This document shows, piece after piece, positions 8,818 through 17,327 of a stretch of 64,000 bases of DNA; within the stretch, counting starts at the first letter, position 1; every line of letters starts with the position of its first letter. Location: contig NZ_FMYY01000004.1 of assembly GCF_900101595.1 (NCBI RefSeq), forward strand, positions 186,001-250,000. Reading direction: 5' to 3'. The notes beneath the pieces are model-generated. The model made no database searches. It saw only the letters and a list, made by a program, of their open reading frames with translations, and was not told the origin of the DNA. Origin of the DNA: Paenibacillus sp. cl123. Its GTDB lineage: Bacteria; Bacillota; Bacilli; Paenibacillales; NBRC-103111. Made by a program: the position numbers and the translations under genes.

Positions 8818-10344
8818 ATGAAGCATAAAAAAATGTGGACAGTAATGACTACGGTTGCCATTGCAACCTCGGTGACGGCATGCGGCGGAAGCCCTGCTCC
8901 AGCCCCAAGCGCGGGAGATGCCGCCAATAAGCCGGCGGAGACCAAGGCAGCCGATCCGAATAAGCCGAAGCCGCAGCTGCGGCAATTGATGCAGTACAAC
9001 CGCTTCGATCCGAACACGGACATCGTGGGCAAGTATTTGAAAGAGAAAACCGGCTATGAAGTCAAATACGATATGCTGCCGGTTGAAAACGCCGAAGAAA
9101 AGCTGAATTTGCTGATGGCCAACAAAGAGCCTTATGATTTCATGAAGCTGAGCGCCAACCAGTTCTCCAAGCTGTCCACAGCCGGCGCGCTGGAGCCGCT
9201 TGACGATCTGCTCGCCAAGTACGGCGTCAACCTGAAGGAAGCCATTACGGAAGCCTCCTGGAACGGGGCCAAGCTTAACGGAAAAATATACGCGATTCCC
9301 GAGGGCGGTGCAGGCGTCTCCACAGGGACAGCGCTTATTTACCGCCAGGATTGGCTGGATGAGCTCGGACTGAAGCCGCCGACAACGCGCGATGAGCTGT
9401 ACACCGTGCTCAAAACGGTGAAGGAGAAAAAGAACGTGACCCCGCTTACGGGCGGCAAAGATCCGTTCCAGGCGGAAATCGCCTCCACCTTCGGCTGGAA
9501 ATACGGCCCTACGACATATTGGAAGGAAGCGGACGGCCAGATTATGCATTATGTGGACGATCCGACCACGAAGGAATATTTGGCATTTATGAAAAAGCTG
9601 TATACGGAAGGCTTGATCGACGCCGAATGGGCGATCAACCAGTCCAACAAGCTTCTGGAGAAGTTCACGAGCGGCAAAGCGTTTATGTACCGGTCGGGCT
9701 GGTTTGACGCGGCCAATGTCAACTCCGCGCTGACGAAAAACTTCCCTAACGGCAAGGTAGGCGTTCTGCCCTACTTGAAGGGCAACGACGGCAAGCCGTC
9801 CCAGGTCGGCACGGGGGGAATTACTTGGTTCATTGCGATTCCGAAGTGGGCGCCTAACAAAGAGGAAGCGATGAAATATTTGGATCTGAAGATGGAGAAG
9901 GATATCTTCAAAGGCAATGCGATCGGCCAGGAAGGCGTTCATCACGAAGTGAAGGACGGCAAATATTACCCGATCCTGCCTAAGTTCAACGATGAATGGA
10001 ACTTCGGAAGCGACTACCTGACCGGGACAGACGAGAAAAATTACCCGATTTATTGGCAGGCCCGCGTGCGCAAAAACGAGTTTGTTCAGAAAGCGTACGA
10101 GTTGTATCAGGAGAATGCGAAGGGGATCATGTATTCGGATGCTCTGATGCTGGCGCCTCCGATCCCGGATGTCTCGAAAAATCTGCAGAAGCTGCAAAAG
10201 CTGGCCGAGGATACGTTCATCAAGTACATCACCGGTGCGGAGTCCTTGGACAATTATGACAAATTCGTGGCCCAATGGAAGTCTGAGGGCGGCAATGACA
10301 TGATCAAAGCGGCTAACGACTGGTACAAGGCAAGCAAAAAATAA
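8818..10344 (+). CDS. Sugar-binding lipoprotein of the ABC transporter, LplA/YtcQ-like
   Basis: A 508-residue extracellular solute-binding protein. The start at 8818 follows GGGAGG with 8-bp spacing; an in-frame upstream extension is not supported. A signal peptide ends in a lipobox (V-T-A-C, Cys22), followed by a Pro/Ala linker, so the protein is membrane-tethered. It is the functional binding protein of the 6715/7716 permeases, and a paralogue of the non-lipidated protein at 1068. The ligand is probably an oligosaccharide but cannot be named. A strong terminator follows at 10362. Confidence 0.95.
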   Translation: MKHKKMWTVMTTVAIATSVTACGGSPAPAPSAGDAANKPAETKAADPNKPKPQLRQLMQYNRFDPNTDIVGKYLKEKTGYEVKYDMLPVENAEEKLNLLMANKEPYDFMKLSANQFSKLSTAGALEPLDDLLAKYGVNLKEAITEASWNGAKLNGKIYAIPEGGAGVSTGTALIYRQDWLDELGLKPPTTRDELYTVLKTVKEKKNVTPLTGGKDPFQAEIASTFGWKYGPTTYWKEADGQIMHYVDDPTTKEYLAFMKKLYTEGLIDAEWAINQSNKLLEKFTSGKAFMYRSGWFDAANVNSALTKNFPNGKVGVLPYLKGNDGKPSQVGTGGITWFIAIPKWAPNKEEAMKYLDLKMEKDIFKGNAIGQEGVHHEVKDGKYYPILPKFNDEWNFGSDYLTGTDEKNYPIYWQARVRKNEFVQKAYELYQENAKGIMYSDALMLAPPIPDVSKNLQKLQKLAEDTFIKYITGAESLDNYDKFVAQWKSEGGNDMIKAANDWYKASKK

Positions 10345-10361
10345 GCATGGCGGCACCCAGG

Positions 10362-10389
10362 CCCGGTTCTCCTCAGAGGACCGGGTTTT
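10362..10389 (+). terminator. terminator of the sugar transporter operon
   Basis: Ten-bp arms (10362-10371 and 10376-10385, one G-U pair) with a four-base loop, followed by TTTT. Confidence 0.9.
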
Positions 10390-10697
10390 GTGCGCGCAGC
10401 GGAACGGAGTGGCAACGGAACTCAGCGACTCTTAGTTGTCTGTGCGCAAGAACACCGTTAGAAGTTTTCTTAAAATCTCAGAAAGCATTAGCTCGGGTTT
10501 CGTTCGATTTCTTGGTAAACACAGGGCTTCTAAAGATGTCCGTAAGGCGTCTACCCTGGAGACGTTTTATGCCAATCGCGCGAATTTTCCCGCCATCCCC
10601 CTCAAATCCGAAGTTTCGGCAGAATAGTATGAAGGTCTATCGTTGGATTCGCCTCCCATCCGGCCCTAATCTGACTTATACGAAGGAGGAGAACAAC
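10390..10697. other. 308-bp gap before the MreB-like gene
   Basis: No gene is supported here. A 63-codon frame at 10436-10627 lacks a ribosome site and family features. The promoter for the MreB-like gene is expected in the distal half, but no clear -35/-10 pair was found. Confidence 0.45.
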
Positions 10698-11762
10698 TTG
10701 TTCAAGCGATTTGAGCATGTTTATGGGATTGATCTGGGAACTTCCAATACCGTTATTTATCAGCGAGGCAAAGGGATCGTGCTCGACGAGCCGTCCGTCG
10801 TCGCCATGAATCAAAACTCCGGCGAGCTGCTGGCCGTAGGCAAAGAAGCTGAAGCGATGATCGGGCGGGCCCCGGCGCATGTCGAGCTTACTTATCCGCT
10901 GCGCCACGGCGTCATCGCCAATTTTGACATGACCAGTCGGATGCTGCAGCAGTTTATTCGCAGAGTGCAGGGACGCAGATCTCTATTGCGCGGAGCGCAA
11001 GTATATATATCCGTCCCTTGCGGGATCACGAGCGTCCAGAAGCGGGCCGTCGAGGAGACGGTCGTACATAAAGGGGCCAGGAAGGCCGTGACGGTCGAAG
11101 AGCCGTTGGCTGCCGCGCTTGGAGCGGGATTGCCGATCGAGGAGCCGGCCGGCTACCTCGTGCTGGATATCGGCGGCGGCACCTGCCAGGTAGCCGTGCT
11201 GTCGCTCGGAGGCATCGTGGCCAGCCATACGGTGCCGCGCGCCGGCATGTCCATCGACCGGGATATTATGGAATATGTAAAGCGGCAGTATAACCTGGAG
11301 ATCGGCGAACGGACAGCCGAGCATATCAAGAAGACGATCGGCACGGCGAACCGTACGGCGGAGCCGAAGAAGCTGGATATTCGCGGACGCGATGTGCTGC
11401 AGGGGCTGCCTCGCTCGATTACGCTGACCTCGACCGAGATTTACCCAGTCGTGGAAGAGTTTCTGGGGATGCTGGTGGACGCGATCCGCGCTACGCTGGA
11501 GAGATGTCCTCCCGAGCTGGCCGGCGATGTCGTCGAGCACGGGATTATGCTGTGCGGAGGCGGTGCGCTGCTGGAAGGGCTTGATGCGCGGATTCAGGCG
11601 GAGACCGGAGTGCCCGTGCACCGGGCTGACCAGCCGCTCGCGTGCACAGCGCTTGGCACCGGGATGATGCTCAGTAGTGGGGAGAGCCGCCGCAGGAAGA
11701 CGTGGTCAGCCAATACGGAAGGCGGTTTGCAGGTAGCGGAGGCCGTGCGGGCGGAGGAGTGA
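10698..11762 (+). CDS. Divergent MreB/Mbl-like actin homologue
   Basis: A 354-residue member of the MreB family of ATP-dependent cytoskeletal filaments that guide cell-wall synthesis. The phosphate-1 motif D-L-G-T-S-N-T is near the N-terminus, followed by G-I-V-L-D-E-P-S-V-V-A, the E-E-P-L-A-A-A-x-G-A-G-L-P segment and the phosphate-2 motif D-I-G-G-G-T. The start is TTG at 10698, six bases after AAGGAGGAG (10683-10691). It differs from the classic proteins at many normally invariant positions and carries about 20 extra polar C-terminal residues. No mreC or mreD is adjacent, so this is a stand-alone paralogue whose role could be conditional, for example under stress or in sporulation (inference). 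Confidence 0.88.
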   Translation: MFKRFEHVYGIDLGTSNTVIYQRGKGIVLDEPSVVAMNQNSGELLAVGKEAEAMIGRAPAHVELTYPLRHGVIANFDMTSRMLQQFIRRVQGRRSLLRGAQVYISVPCGITSVQKRAVEETVVHKGARKAVTVEEPLAAALGAGLPIEEPAGYLVLDIGGGTCQVAVLSLGGIVASHTVPRAGMSIDRDIMEYVKRQYNLEIGERTAEHIKKTIGTANRTAEPKKLDIRGRDVLQGLPRSITLTSTEIYPVVEEFLGMLVDAIRATLERCPPELAGDVVEHGIMLCGGGALLEGLDARIQAETGVPVHRADQPLACTALGTGMMLSSGESRRRKTWSANTEGGLQVAEAVRAEE

Positions 11763-11778
11763 CAAACCCTTCCTAACA

Positions 11779-11909
11779 GGCGCAGGAATAGGAAGCACGA
11801 GCAAGAGAGCAGGAGGAGGAGCGCGAAGGGCAGGAGCGAGGGAAAGAGCAGGAGCAGGAGCAGGAGCAAGAGCAGAAACAGGATTAAATGCAAAAGCAGG
11901 AGCAAGACC
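11779..11909 (+). repeat. purine-rich low-complexity tract (AGCAGG-type)
   Basis: About 130 bp almost devoid of T, made of irregular AGGAGC/GCAGGA units. It lies between the MreB-like stop and a strong hairpin. It encodes nothing convincing: the opposite strand gives only a poly-Leu frame. Confidence 0.7.
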
Positions 11910-11910
11910 C

Positions 11911-11941
11911 GTAACGGGAGCGCATGCAGCGCTCCCGTTAC
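11911..11941. terminator. perfect 13-bp hairpin after the purine-rich tract
   Basis: Arms GTAACGGGAGCGC (11911-11923) and GCGCTCCCGTTAC (11929-11941) with a five-base loop. No U-tract follows, so termination is likely but not certain. Confidence 0.65.
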
Positions 11942-12095
11942 ACGGCTTTGAGGGATCAGCCGAAGAGAGGCTCTAGAGCCCGGCTCTCAGTAGTCCCAAC
12001 CCCCTATAGCTCCGAGCCTTGCCTCAAATAACCAGTTACTTCGACGCGTTTCAATGCAAGTATGCGGCGTAGTCTTTTGCTCGCCCCGGTTGCAT
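11942..12095. other. gap between convergent genes
   Basis: Contains a 12-bp palindrome GGCTCTAGAGCC at 11969-11980 and no supported gene. Together with the tract and hairpin above it makes up the 333-bp space between two converging genes. Confidence 0.4.
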
Positions 12096-13667
12096 TTATA
12101 CGGCCCGGGTCACAGGCCACTGCAGTTCTACGCCTTGCTGCACCAGAAGCGCTTGGAAATCCGCAAGCTCTTGTCCGCTGCTGCGCACCGCCTTGGGCAG
12201 AAGGCTGCGATCCAGGCAATAGGAAACGAGGGAGCCTACCGCTTCCCCGATATTCCACTCCACCGGATGCAGACGATAGCAGCCGTTCGTAATATGCGTG
12301 ACGCCGATATTTTTGCAGGCCGGCAGCAGGTTCTCCATCCGCTGGGGGATGAGGCTGCCTAGCGGAATCTGGAAGGGCAGCGACGAGACATCGATATAGT
12401 TGCGCCCGGAAGTGCTCGGATGTAGGTCGATCCGGTAGCAGCCGATTCCGACCGAATCGTCATAGACCTGGGCGCGTCCGTCCTTCCGGTCCGCAGCAAG
12501 ATGCTGCTGGGTGACCGTGAACTCGGCCCGGATACGTCTGGATTCGCGGATATACGGGTACATCGCCAGTCCGTCCTCGGTGCCAACCACATCGGGACGC
12601 AGACGAAGGCCCGGATAACCTAGACCGCCGTCGGGCCGCGGAGCTTCCGTTTGCAGCCAGTAGAGCAGCGACAGACTCAGCTGCTTGGCCCCCTCCAGAT
12701 GCCGCTCGCGCTCCGCGTCGTCCACCTCGAAGATCGGGCCGAGCCAGTAATCGTTCTGCGGCCAGTTGACCAGCGTAATTGAGCTGTCGTAAGTACCGGG
12801 GACGAAATTCGCCATCTCGGCGATCTGGCGGTAGTGGAACAAGGAATACCGTTCAGTTCCCGGAAACAGCTCATATTGGACAGGCTCGAGCGTATGCGGT
12901 TTAACGCCGGTCCAGCTCAGCAGCTTATCCGGCCAGAAGTCGGCTTTGTATTCCCGCCAGAACGCATACTGGGCCGGCTTGTCGATGGTGTGGTTTTCGC
13001 CCGGCATATAATCCATGGCGAAGCAATGGGTAAACCCTTGCATATCCAGCGGGTCCGGAGGCCCGTCCAGCGCATCGGGCTCGCCGGTCTGCGCCTTGGA
13101 TTCGGCGCCGGTCACATATTCGGTGCCGGTCAGCGGCAGCAAATCGCCGCATTCCGTCGCGTCGACGAAATACGGACCCGACAATACAACGCGTGTACCC
13201 GTCTGCAAATTGCGAACGGTCACAGACCGGACGCGGTCCTTCTCGGTCTCCGCAGATTCGACGCGATGACGGGTCAGCAGCAGGACGCGCCCGCTGTGTA
13301 CATACGGAGCCAGCATCTCCTGCAGCACGGCCAGGGCTGCTCTTGGCTCATGGCATAGCCTGCTGACGCCGCCATTGCCCGGATTGAGCAGCGGATTTCT
13401 ATACGCGGCCGCGGTCAAAGGGAAGTGGCGGCGGTAATATTCGCGTATGCCGTTACGGAACTGCCGGTAGCTGCGCGTGCAGCCGAAGGATTCGATCCAG
13501 GGATGCTCATCCGGGGGAACGGCCTGGCTGGTGAGTTGGCCGCCGATCCATTCGGTTTCCTCGGTCAGGATGACCTTTTTTCCTAACCTTGCTGCGGACA
13601 GCGCAGCTGCGAAGCCGCCGGTTCCGCCGCCGATGATGATGCAATCGGCTTTCATCTCTTTCATCAT
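12096..13667 (-). CDS. FAD-dependent oxidoreductase (FAD_oxidored family)
   Basis: A 523-residue flavoprotein. The N-terminal Rossmann dinucleotide motif is I-I-I-G-G-G-T-G-G-F-A-A-A-L-S-A-A (from residue 10), followed by the T-E-E-T-x-W-I-G-G-Q-L-T-S-Q stretch typical of the family. A second FAD-contact region, F-V-D-A-T-E-C-G-D-L-L-P, lies near residue 170. The C-terminal part contains the N-L-L-P-A-C-K-N-I-G-V-T-H motif. Members often sit in sugar-use loci but their substrates are mostly unknown. The start follows AAGGAGGAAC (13676-13685). No signal peptide, so cytoplasmic. Confidence 0.9.
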   Translation of the reverse strand: MMKEMKADCIIIGGGTGGFAAALSAARLGKKVILTEETEWIGGQLTSQAVPPDEHPWIESFGCTRSYRQFRNGIREYYRRHFPLTAAAYRNPLLNPGNGGVSRLCHEPRAALAVLQEMLAPYVHSGRVLLLTRHRVESAETEKDRVRSVTVRNLQTGTRVVLSGPYFVDATECGDLLPLTGTEYVTGAESKAQTGEPDALDGPPDPLDMQGFTHCFAMDYMPGENHTIDKPAQYAFWREYKADFWPDKLLSWTGVKPHTLEPVQYELFPGTERYSLFHYRQIAEMANFVPGTYDSSITLVNWPQNDYWLGPIFEVDDAERERHLEGAKQLSLSLLYWLQTEAPRPDGGLGYPGLRLRPDVVGTEDGLAMYPYIRESRRIRAEFTVTQQHLAADRKDGRAQVYDDSVGIGCYRIDLHPSTSGRNYIDVSSLPFQIPLGSLIPQRMENLLPACKNIGVTHITNGCYRLHPVEWNIGEAVGSLVSYCLDRSLLPKAVRSSGQELADFQALLVQQGVELQWPVTRAV

Positions 13668-13881
13668 GATGCGGGTTCCTCCTTGTGTGACTGTTGGTTA
13701 CTAGCGGAAATGGATTAATGATTGCATTGTACAGGATCGGACTGTCCGTTCCTAGAAACAAGGATGACTTAATATGGTAGATTGATGAGGAGTTTTAGAA
13801 AAAAGATGAAGGCAGGCCGGGATTGGCATATAATAGAATCCGGAACTTATCTCATGTTCAGAAAATCGGAGGAATGCTGTC

Positions 13882-14355
13882 ATGTCGGATATGCTGGTGA
13901 AATTGTACGATCTCCCGGACCTGGAGCCGGTTCTGAAGCAAGCACGTGAAGCGGGCATCGATATCCGCAGGGCAATCGCTCCCGAGAAGCATGTTGTGAT
14001 CGAATGGGTGCGCAAGCATTTCGGCAACGGGTGGGCCAGCGAATGCGAGGTGGCTTTCGCCAATCAGCCGGTAAGCTGTTATCTTGCCGTCAAAGACGGT
14101 CAATTGGCCGGATTTGCTTGTTATGAAGCGACATGCAAAGATTTTTTCGGCCCGACCGGGGTGGATGAGTCGCTAAGAGGGCTGGGGGCGGGCAAAGCCC
14201 TGCTGCTCGCTTCGCTTCACGCGATGCGAAGTCTGGGCTACGGATACGCCGTCATCGGCGGTGCCGGTCCCAAGGATTTTTATGCGAAGCATGTCGGAGC
14301 GACTGTCATCGAAAATTCGACCCCAGGCATCTACCGCGGTTACCTGAAGCAATAA
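13882..14355 (+). CDS. GNAT N-acetyltransferase
   Basis: A 157-residue acetyltransferase. Residues 93-112 contain the acetyl-CoA pyrophosphate-binding signature R-G-x-G-x-G (S-L-R-G-L-G-A-G-K-A-L-L-L), preceded by the V-D-E-S strand end. The C-terminal Y-A-K-H-V-G-A-T fits the usual last helix/strand. The start at 13882 follows GGAGGA (13868-13873). It is divergent from the FAD oxidoreductase across 214 bp. The substrate is unknown. Confidence 0.88.
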   Translation: MSDMLVKLYDLPDLEPVLKQAREAGIDIRRAIAPEKHVVIEWVRKHFGNGWASECEVAFANQPVSCYLAVKDGQLAGFACYEATCKDFFGPTGVDESLRGLGAGKALLLASLHAMRSLGYGYAVIGGAGPKDFYAKHVGATVIENSTPGIYRGYLKQ

Positions 14356-14401
14356 GCCTGCTGCATGCCGTGAGCGGGCGGGAGCATGCGGCCGATCCCT
14401 A

Positions 14402-14410
14402 TGGTATAAT
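14402..14410 (+). promoter_or_regulatory. extended -10 promoter of the YqkE-like gene
   Basis: TGGTATAAT carries both the TG extension and a perfect TATAAT (14405-14410), 44 bp before the start codon. No recognisable -35 element is present, as extended -10 promoters allow. Confidence 0.6.
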
Positions 14411-14453
14411 CGGGTAAGCTGCAGCTTGGGAATAGGAAGCCGAGGTGAAACAG

Positions 14454-14717
14454 ATGGCTAAGAACAAAGGAAGACATACCGCACAAGCGCCGGCTGCAAC
14501 GGACAAACCTGCGACGCTGAAGGATTTGCTGAATCCGGCCGTTGTGGAGAAGCTGAAGGCTCAGGCGGATTCGATGAAGGCCGATGAACAGCAGCGCCGG
14601 GAGGCACAGCGCAGGCAGGAAGAAGAAGCCCGCAAGGCGGAGAAGAAACGTCTGGAGAATGATTTCGAGTACTTGCTGAACAACAGCAGCTCCGACTGGA
14701 AGAAGCATAAGTCTTAG
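14454..14717 (+). CDS. YqkE-like protein (DUF3886)
   Basis: An 87-residue, highly charged protein. It has T-L-K-D-L-L-N-P-x-V-V-E-K-L-K near the start, a Glu/Arg-rich coiled coil in the middle, and a F-E-Y-L-L-N-N-S-x-x-D-W-K-K-x-K end, matching the recalled pattern of the uncharacterised Bacillus YqkE. GAGGTGA at 14442-14448 gives about 6-bp spacing to ATG 14454, which is preferred over an in-frame GTG at 14445 that lies inside that ribosome site. Function unknown; cytoplasmic. Confidence 0.82.
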   Translation: MAKNKGRHTAQAPAATDKPATLKDLLNPAVVEKLKAQADSMKADEQQRREAQRRQEEEARKAEKKRLENDFEYLLNNSSSDWKKHKS

Positions 14718-14753
14718 GACGGCTGCTGACAGAGGAGCCGGGTACGGCAGACG

Positions 14754-14796
14754 CAGCCATAGCCTGGCGGGAGCTCCCGTCAGGCTATGGCTGTTT
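14754..14796. terminator. bidirectional terminator between convergent genes
   Basis: Outer arms CAGCCATAGCCTG (14754-14766) and CAGGCTATGGCTG (14781-14793) plus an inner CGGGAG/CTCCCG pairing form a nearly uninterrupted 19-bp stem followed by TTT. Confidence 0.9.
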
Positions 14797-14831
14797 CCCG
14801 GGCAAGCGAGGCCGGAGTCGTGACCAGGCCG

Positions 14832-15140
14832 TTACCTGGAGGGCTTGCGGCGCGCCGCGATCTCCTCGGTCACGACGAAGGCCAGATCGTCATTGCCGAA
14901 CAAGGACAAGACGCCAAGCAGCGTGTCGTCCGGGATCGGGGAGGATTCCTCCTTCGGCACGATAAGCTCGAGCGTTTGCTGAAGCAGGGGGTTAACCTCC
15001 TGCGCCGGGTATGCGCGCGCATACAGCTCTTCGGGATTCAGACCGTGATTGACGCACCACTGGGCGAACACCAGAATCATCATCTGTTCGTCACGCTGAT
15101 AATTGCGGATTACTTCTTCTTCGATTTCTTTGCGGTTCAT
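14832..15140 (-). CDS. Conserved-looking hypothetical protein, 102 aa
   Basis: An acidic cytoplasmic protein with no recognised family. The N-terminal half is helical (M-N-R-K-E-I-E-E-E-V-I-R-N-Y, then M-M-I-L-V-F-A-Q-W-C-V-N-H-G-L-N-P-E-E-L-Y) and the C-terminal part is variable with a basic tail. The start at 15140 is chosen because GAGGAG stands nine bases upstream; a 14-codon longer frame has no ribosome site. It is divergent from the IF-3-like gene and shares a short promoter region with it. Confidence 0.75.
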   Translation of the reverse strand: MNRKEIEEEVIRNYQRDEQMMILVFAQWCVNHGLNPEELYARAYPAQEVNPLLQQTLELIVPKEESSPIPDDTLLGVLSLFGNDDLAFVVTEEIAARRKPSR

Positions 15141-15219
15141 CGGCGAAAACTCCTCGATCTTTATTTCTTGATCTACAAGCAATAAGCTACATTATAACGA
15201 ACATGGAGGACGGTTCACA

Positions 15220-15696
15220 ATGATTAAAAATGAGCAGATCAAAGCCTCCGAAGTTCAGCTAACCGGCATGGATGGAGAGGACCTGGGCATTATGCCCAAA
15301 GCTGAGGCGCTGGCTATGGCGAGGCGGCTCAAGGTAGACCTCGTCTGCATGTCCCTGCTCAGCAGTCCTCCGCCTTGCCGGTTGATCGGGGCAGCCGCTG
15401 CCCGGGAGAGCGCTCAGCAGGCGCGCAAGCTGGAGCGTCCCGCCAAGATCAAGGAAATCCGGCTCACGCCGGGCATCGAGGACCATGATCTGGATACGAA
15501 GCGGCAGCAAGCCGAACGGCTGCTGAAGTCCGGCGACTCCGCGTTGTTTGTCGTTCACCTGCAGGGCAAAGCGGATGGCGAGCGAGCCAAGACGCTGCTG
15601 GAGGAATTGACGCAAAGTCTTCGCGCAGTCGGACGGCGGAAAAGCGGCATCCAGGTAAGCGGCAAGCAGGCGGCCGTTCAACTGGACCCGCTCTGA
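15220..15696 (+). CDS. Divergent IF-3 paralogue
   Basis: A 158-residue protein homologous over its whole length to translation initiation factor IF-3, which keeps ribosomal subunits apart and checks the start codon. The N-terminal I-K-N-E-Q-I-K-A-S-E-V-Q-L-T and D-L-G-I-M-P-K-A-E-A-L segments, and the C-terminal I-K-E-I-R-L-T-P-G-I-E-D-H-D-L-D-T-K, match IF-3. It lacks the normal C-R-I-M-D-Y-G-K-Y motif (here C-R-L-I-G-A-A-A) and the Lys-rich linker, and its last strands are degenerate. It is not followed by rpmI/rplT. Probably a second, specialised IF-3-like protein rather than the housekeeping infC product. Confidence 0.85.
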   Translation: MIKNEQIKASEVQLTGMDGEDLGIMPKAEALAMARRLKVDLVCMSLLSSPPPCRLIGAAAARESAQQARKLERPAKIKEIRLTPGIEDHDLDTKRQQAERLLKSGDSALFVVHLQGKADGERAKTLLEELTQSLRAVGRRKSGIQVSGKQAAVQLDPL

Positions 15697-15774
15697 AGCG
15701 GGCGGAGAGGAACGGACTGAGGACAGCCGTTACGATCCATACTCAAGCCCAACGCCAAGCGTCGCACATTCCAA

Positions 15775-15905
15775 CGAAAAGGGGACTGGCGAGTCCCCGA
15801 CTCCTGCTTCAGCCACCCGAGTCGGCAGCCTCTCACGCCGCACTTCATGCCGTAAAGAAACCGGCGAGCCCCCGACACCCGCTTCAGCCGTCCGAGTCAA
15901 CCGCC
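15775..15905. repeat. two imperfect direct repeats, 75 bp apart
   Basis: A ~39-bp sequence at 15788-15826 (GGCGAGTCCCCGACTCC...) recurs at 15863-15901 with about eight mismatches. Similarity extends a few bases upstream (AAAG.G.AC.GGCGAG) and downstream (CCGCCTC). The second copy abuts the MocR gene stop. Confidence 0.7.
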
Positions 15906-17306
15906 TCAAGCGTCCAACTCCACTTCCTCTCCCGTCATAGCTCGTTTAATCCGGCTGACCCCCTCACTAAGTTCTTTCTCGCTCAAATGTCCGTACCCGA
16001 GCAGCAGCCGGAACTCATCCAGCAGCACGGCTTCAACTCTCTGCCTTTGCAGGCGCTCAGCCCAGTCCTTCGGGAAGGGCCGGCCAAATTCCGCGACGAG
16101 ATGCAGCCCGGCAGCCCGGCCGCATATCCGGAACTGGCCGGCAAACTGCGCCTCCAAGCTGCTCACCAGCGCCTCGCGTCGTTTGCGATACAGCTTCTTC
16201 ATTTTGTAAATATGCGCATGCAGTTGTTTGCGCTCGATAAACCGGGCCAGCGCCAGCTGCTCCAGACTAGGCGTCTGGTAGTCGGACAGCTTCTTGAGAC
16301 GAACAAACTTCTCGACCAGTGCCTCGGGAAGCACGATGTAGCCGATTCGGAGGGACGGGAACAATATTTTGCTGAATGTGCCGATATACAGTACCTGATC
16401 CGGATAAAGACTTTGCAGGGAATGGATCGGCGCGCCATCGAAGCGAAACTCGCTGTCGTAATCGTCCTCAATCAGGTAGCTGCCGGTATGAGCGGCATAT
16501 CGGATCAGCTCGATTCTCCGCTGGATCGGCAAGGTGCCTCCGAGCGGGAATTGATGAGAAGGGGTCAAGTAGATCAGCTTGGGCCGCGATTGCCGCGGCA
16601 AAGCTTCGGTCATCAGACCCGACTCATCCACCGGAATACCGCGCAGCACAGCTCCGCTTGAGGCGAAGATGCTGCTCAAGTCGGCATTGGCGGGCTCTTC
16701 CAGAAGCACCTCGTCGCCGGCAGTCAAGAGCAGAGCGGCTGCCAGTTGAATGGCCTGAACGGCTCCGCTCGTGATGACGATCTGCTCCGGCTTCGCGGCA
16801 ACTCCGCGAGCCTGGGCAAGATAACCTGCGAGCTCGCGGCGCAGGCCCGGATCGCCGCCCGGGTCGCCATAGCCCAGCGCCTGTACGGGCGCGGACTTGC
16901 ACGCGCGGTGAAGCAGGTCGGCCCATTGCTTGCGAGGGAACATGTCCAGGGCGGGGAGGCCCGTGCGGAACGAAATAGGCGCAGGTCCAGCCGCAACGGC
17001 GGTTTCCGCAGTCGAAGCCGAAGCTGTAGGGGCAGGGAGCGCCGCCGTGTGAAAGGCGGGGAGCACGGCGCCTTCGGCGACGTAGGTTCCGGAGCCCGAT
17101 CGCGCTTCTACAAAGCCTTCGGCCAGCAGCAGCTCATAGGCTTCTACAATGATATTGCGGGACACATGCAGATGGGCCGCAAGCTCGCGTGTCGAAGGGA
17201 GCTTGCACCCTGCCGGCAGGTCCCCTTTCAAGATGCGGTCTCGTACAATTTGGTACACTTGGCGAAGCATGGGCACAGCCGAGTGCTTCTGGATGGGGAT
17301 CCACAT
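15906..17306 (-). CDS. MocR-type regulator (GntR domain fused to aminotransferase)
   Basis: A 466-residue MocR/GabR/PdxR-like regulator. Residues 1-75 form a GntR winged helix (L-P-S-T-R-E-L-A-A-H-L-H-V-S-R-N). The rest is a fold-type I PLP aminotransferase domain with the Y-I-E-D-D-Y-D-S-E-F-R motif and the PLP-binding lysine in G-T-F-S-K-I-L-F-P-S-L-R-I-G-Y. Such proteins sense PLP plus an amino compound and control transport or metabolism genes. It is divergent from an EamA exporter at 17423, which is the obvious candidate target; GGTACC repeats lie between them. Confidence 0.93.
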   Translation of the reverse strand: MWIPIQKHSAVPMLRQVYQIVRDRILKGDLPAGCKLPSTRELAAHLHVSRNIIVEAYELLLAEGFVEARSGSGTYVAEGAVLPAFHTAALPAPTASASTAETAVAAGPAPISFRTGLPALDMFPRKQWADLLHRACKSAPVQALGYGDPGGDPGLRRELAGYLAQARGVAAKPEQIVITSGAVQAIQLAAALLLTAGDEVLLEEPANADLSSIFASSGAVLRGIPVDESGLMTEALPRQSRPKLIYLTPSHQFPLGGTLPIQRRIELIRYAAHTGSYLIEDDYDSEFRFDGAPIHSLQSLYPDQVLYIGTFSKILFPSLRIGYIVLPEALVEKFVRLKKLSDYQTPSLEQLALARFIERKQLHAHIYKMKKLYRKRREALVSSLEAQFAGQFRICGRAAGLHLVAEFGRPFPKDWAERLQRQRVEAVLLDEFRLLLGYGHLSEKELSEGVSRIKRAMTGEEVELDA

Positions 17307-17327
17307 GAGCAGCCTTCCTCCGGAAAT

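Noticed and set aside
8761..10356. 531-codon minus-strand frame across the binding lipoprotein
   Set aside because: The plus-strand gene has a lipobox, ribosome site and family motifs; the antisense frame has none.
10436..10627. 63-codon frame upstream of the MreB-like gene
   Set aside because: No ribosome site and basic, low-complexity composition; likely chance.
11594..11905. Leu-rich minus-strand frame
   Set aside because: Complement of the AGCAGG tract; poly-Leu with no start signal.
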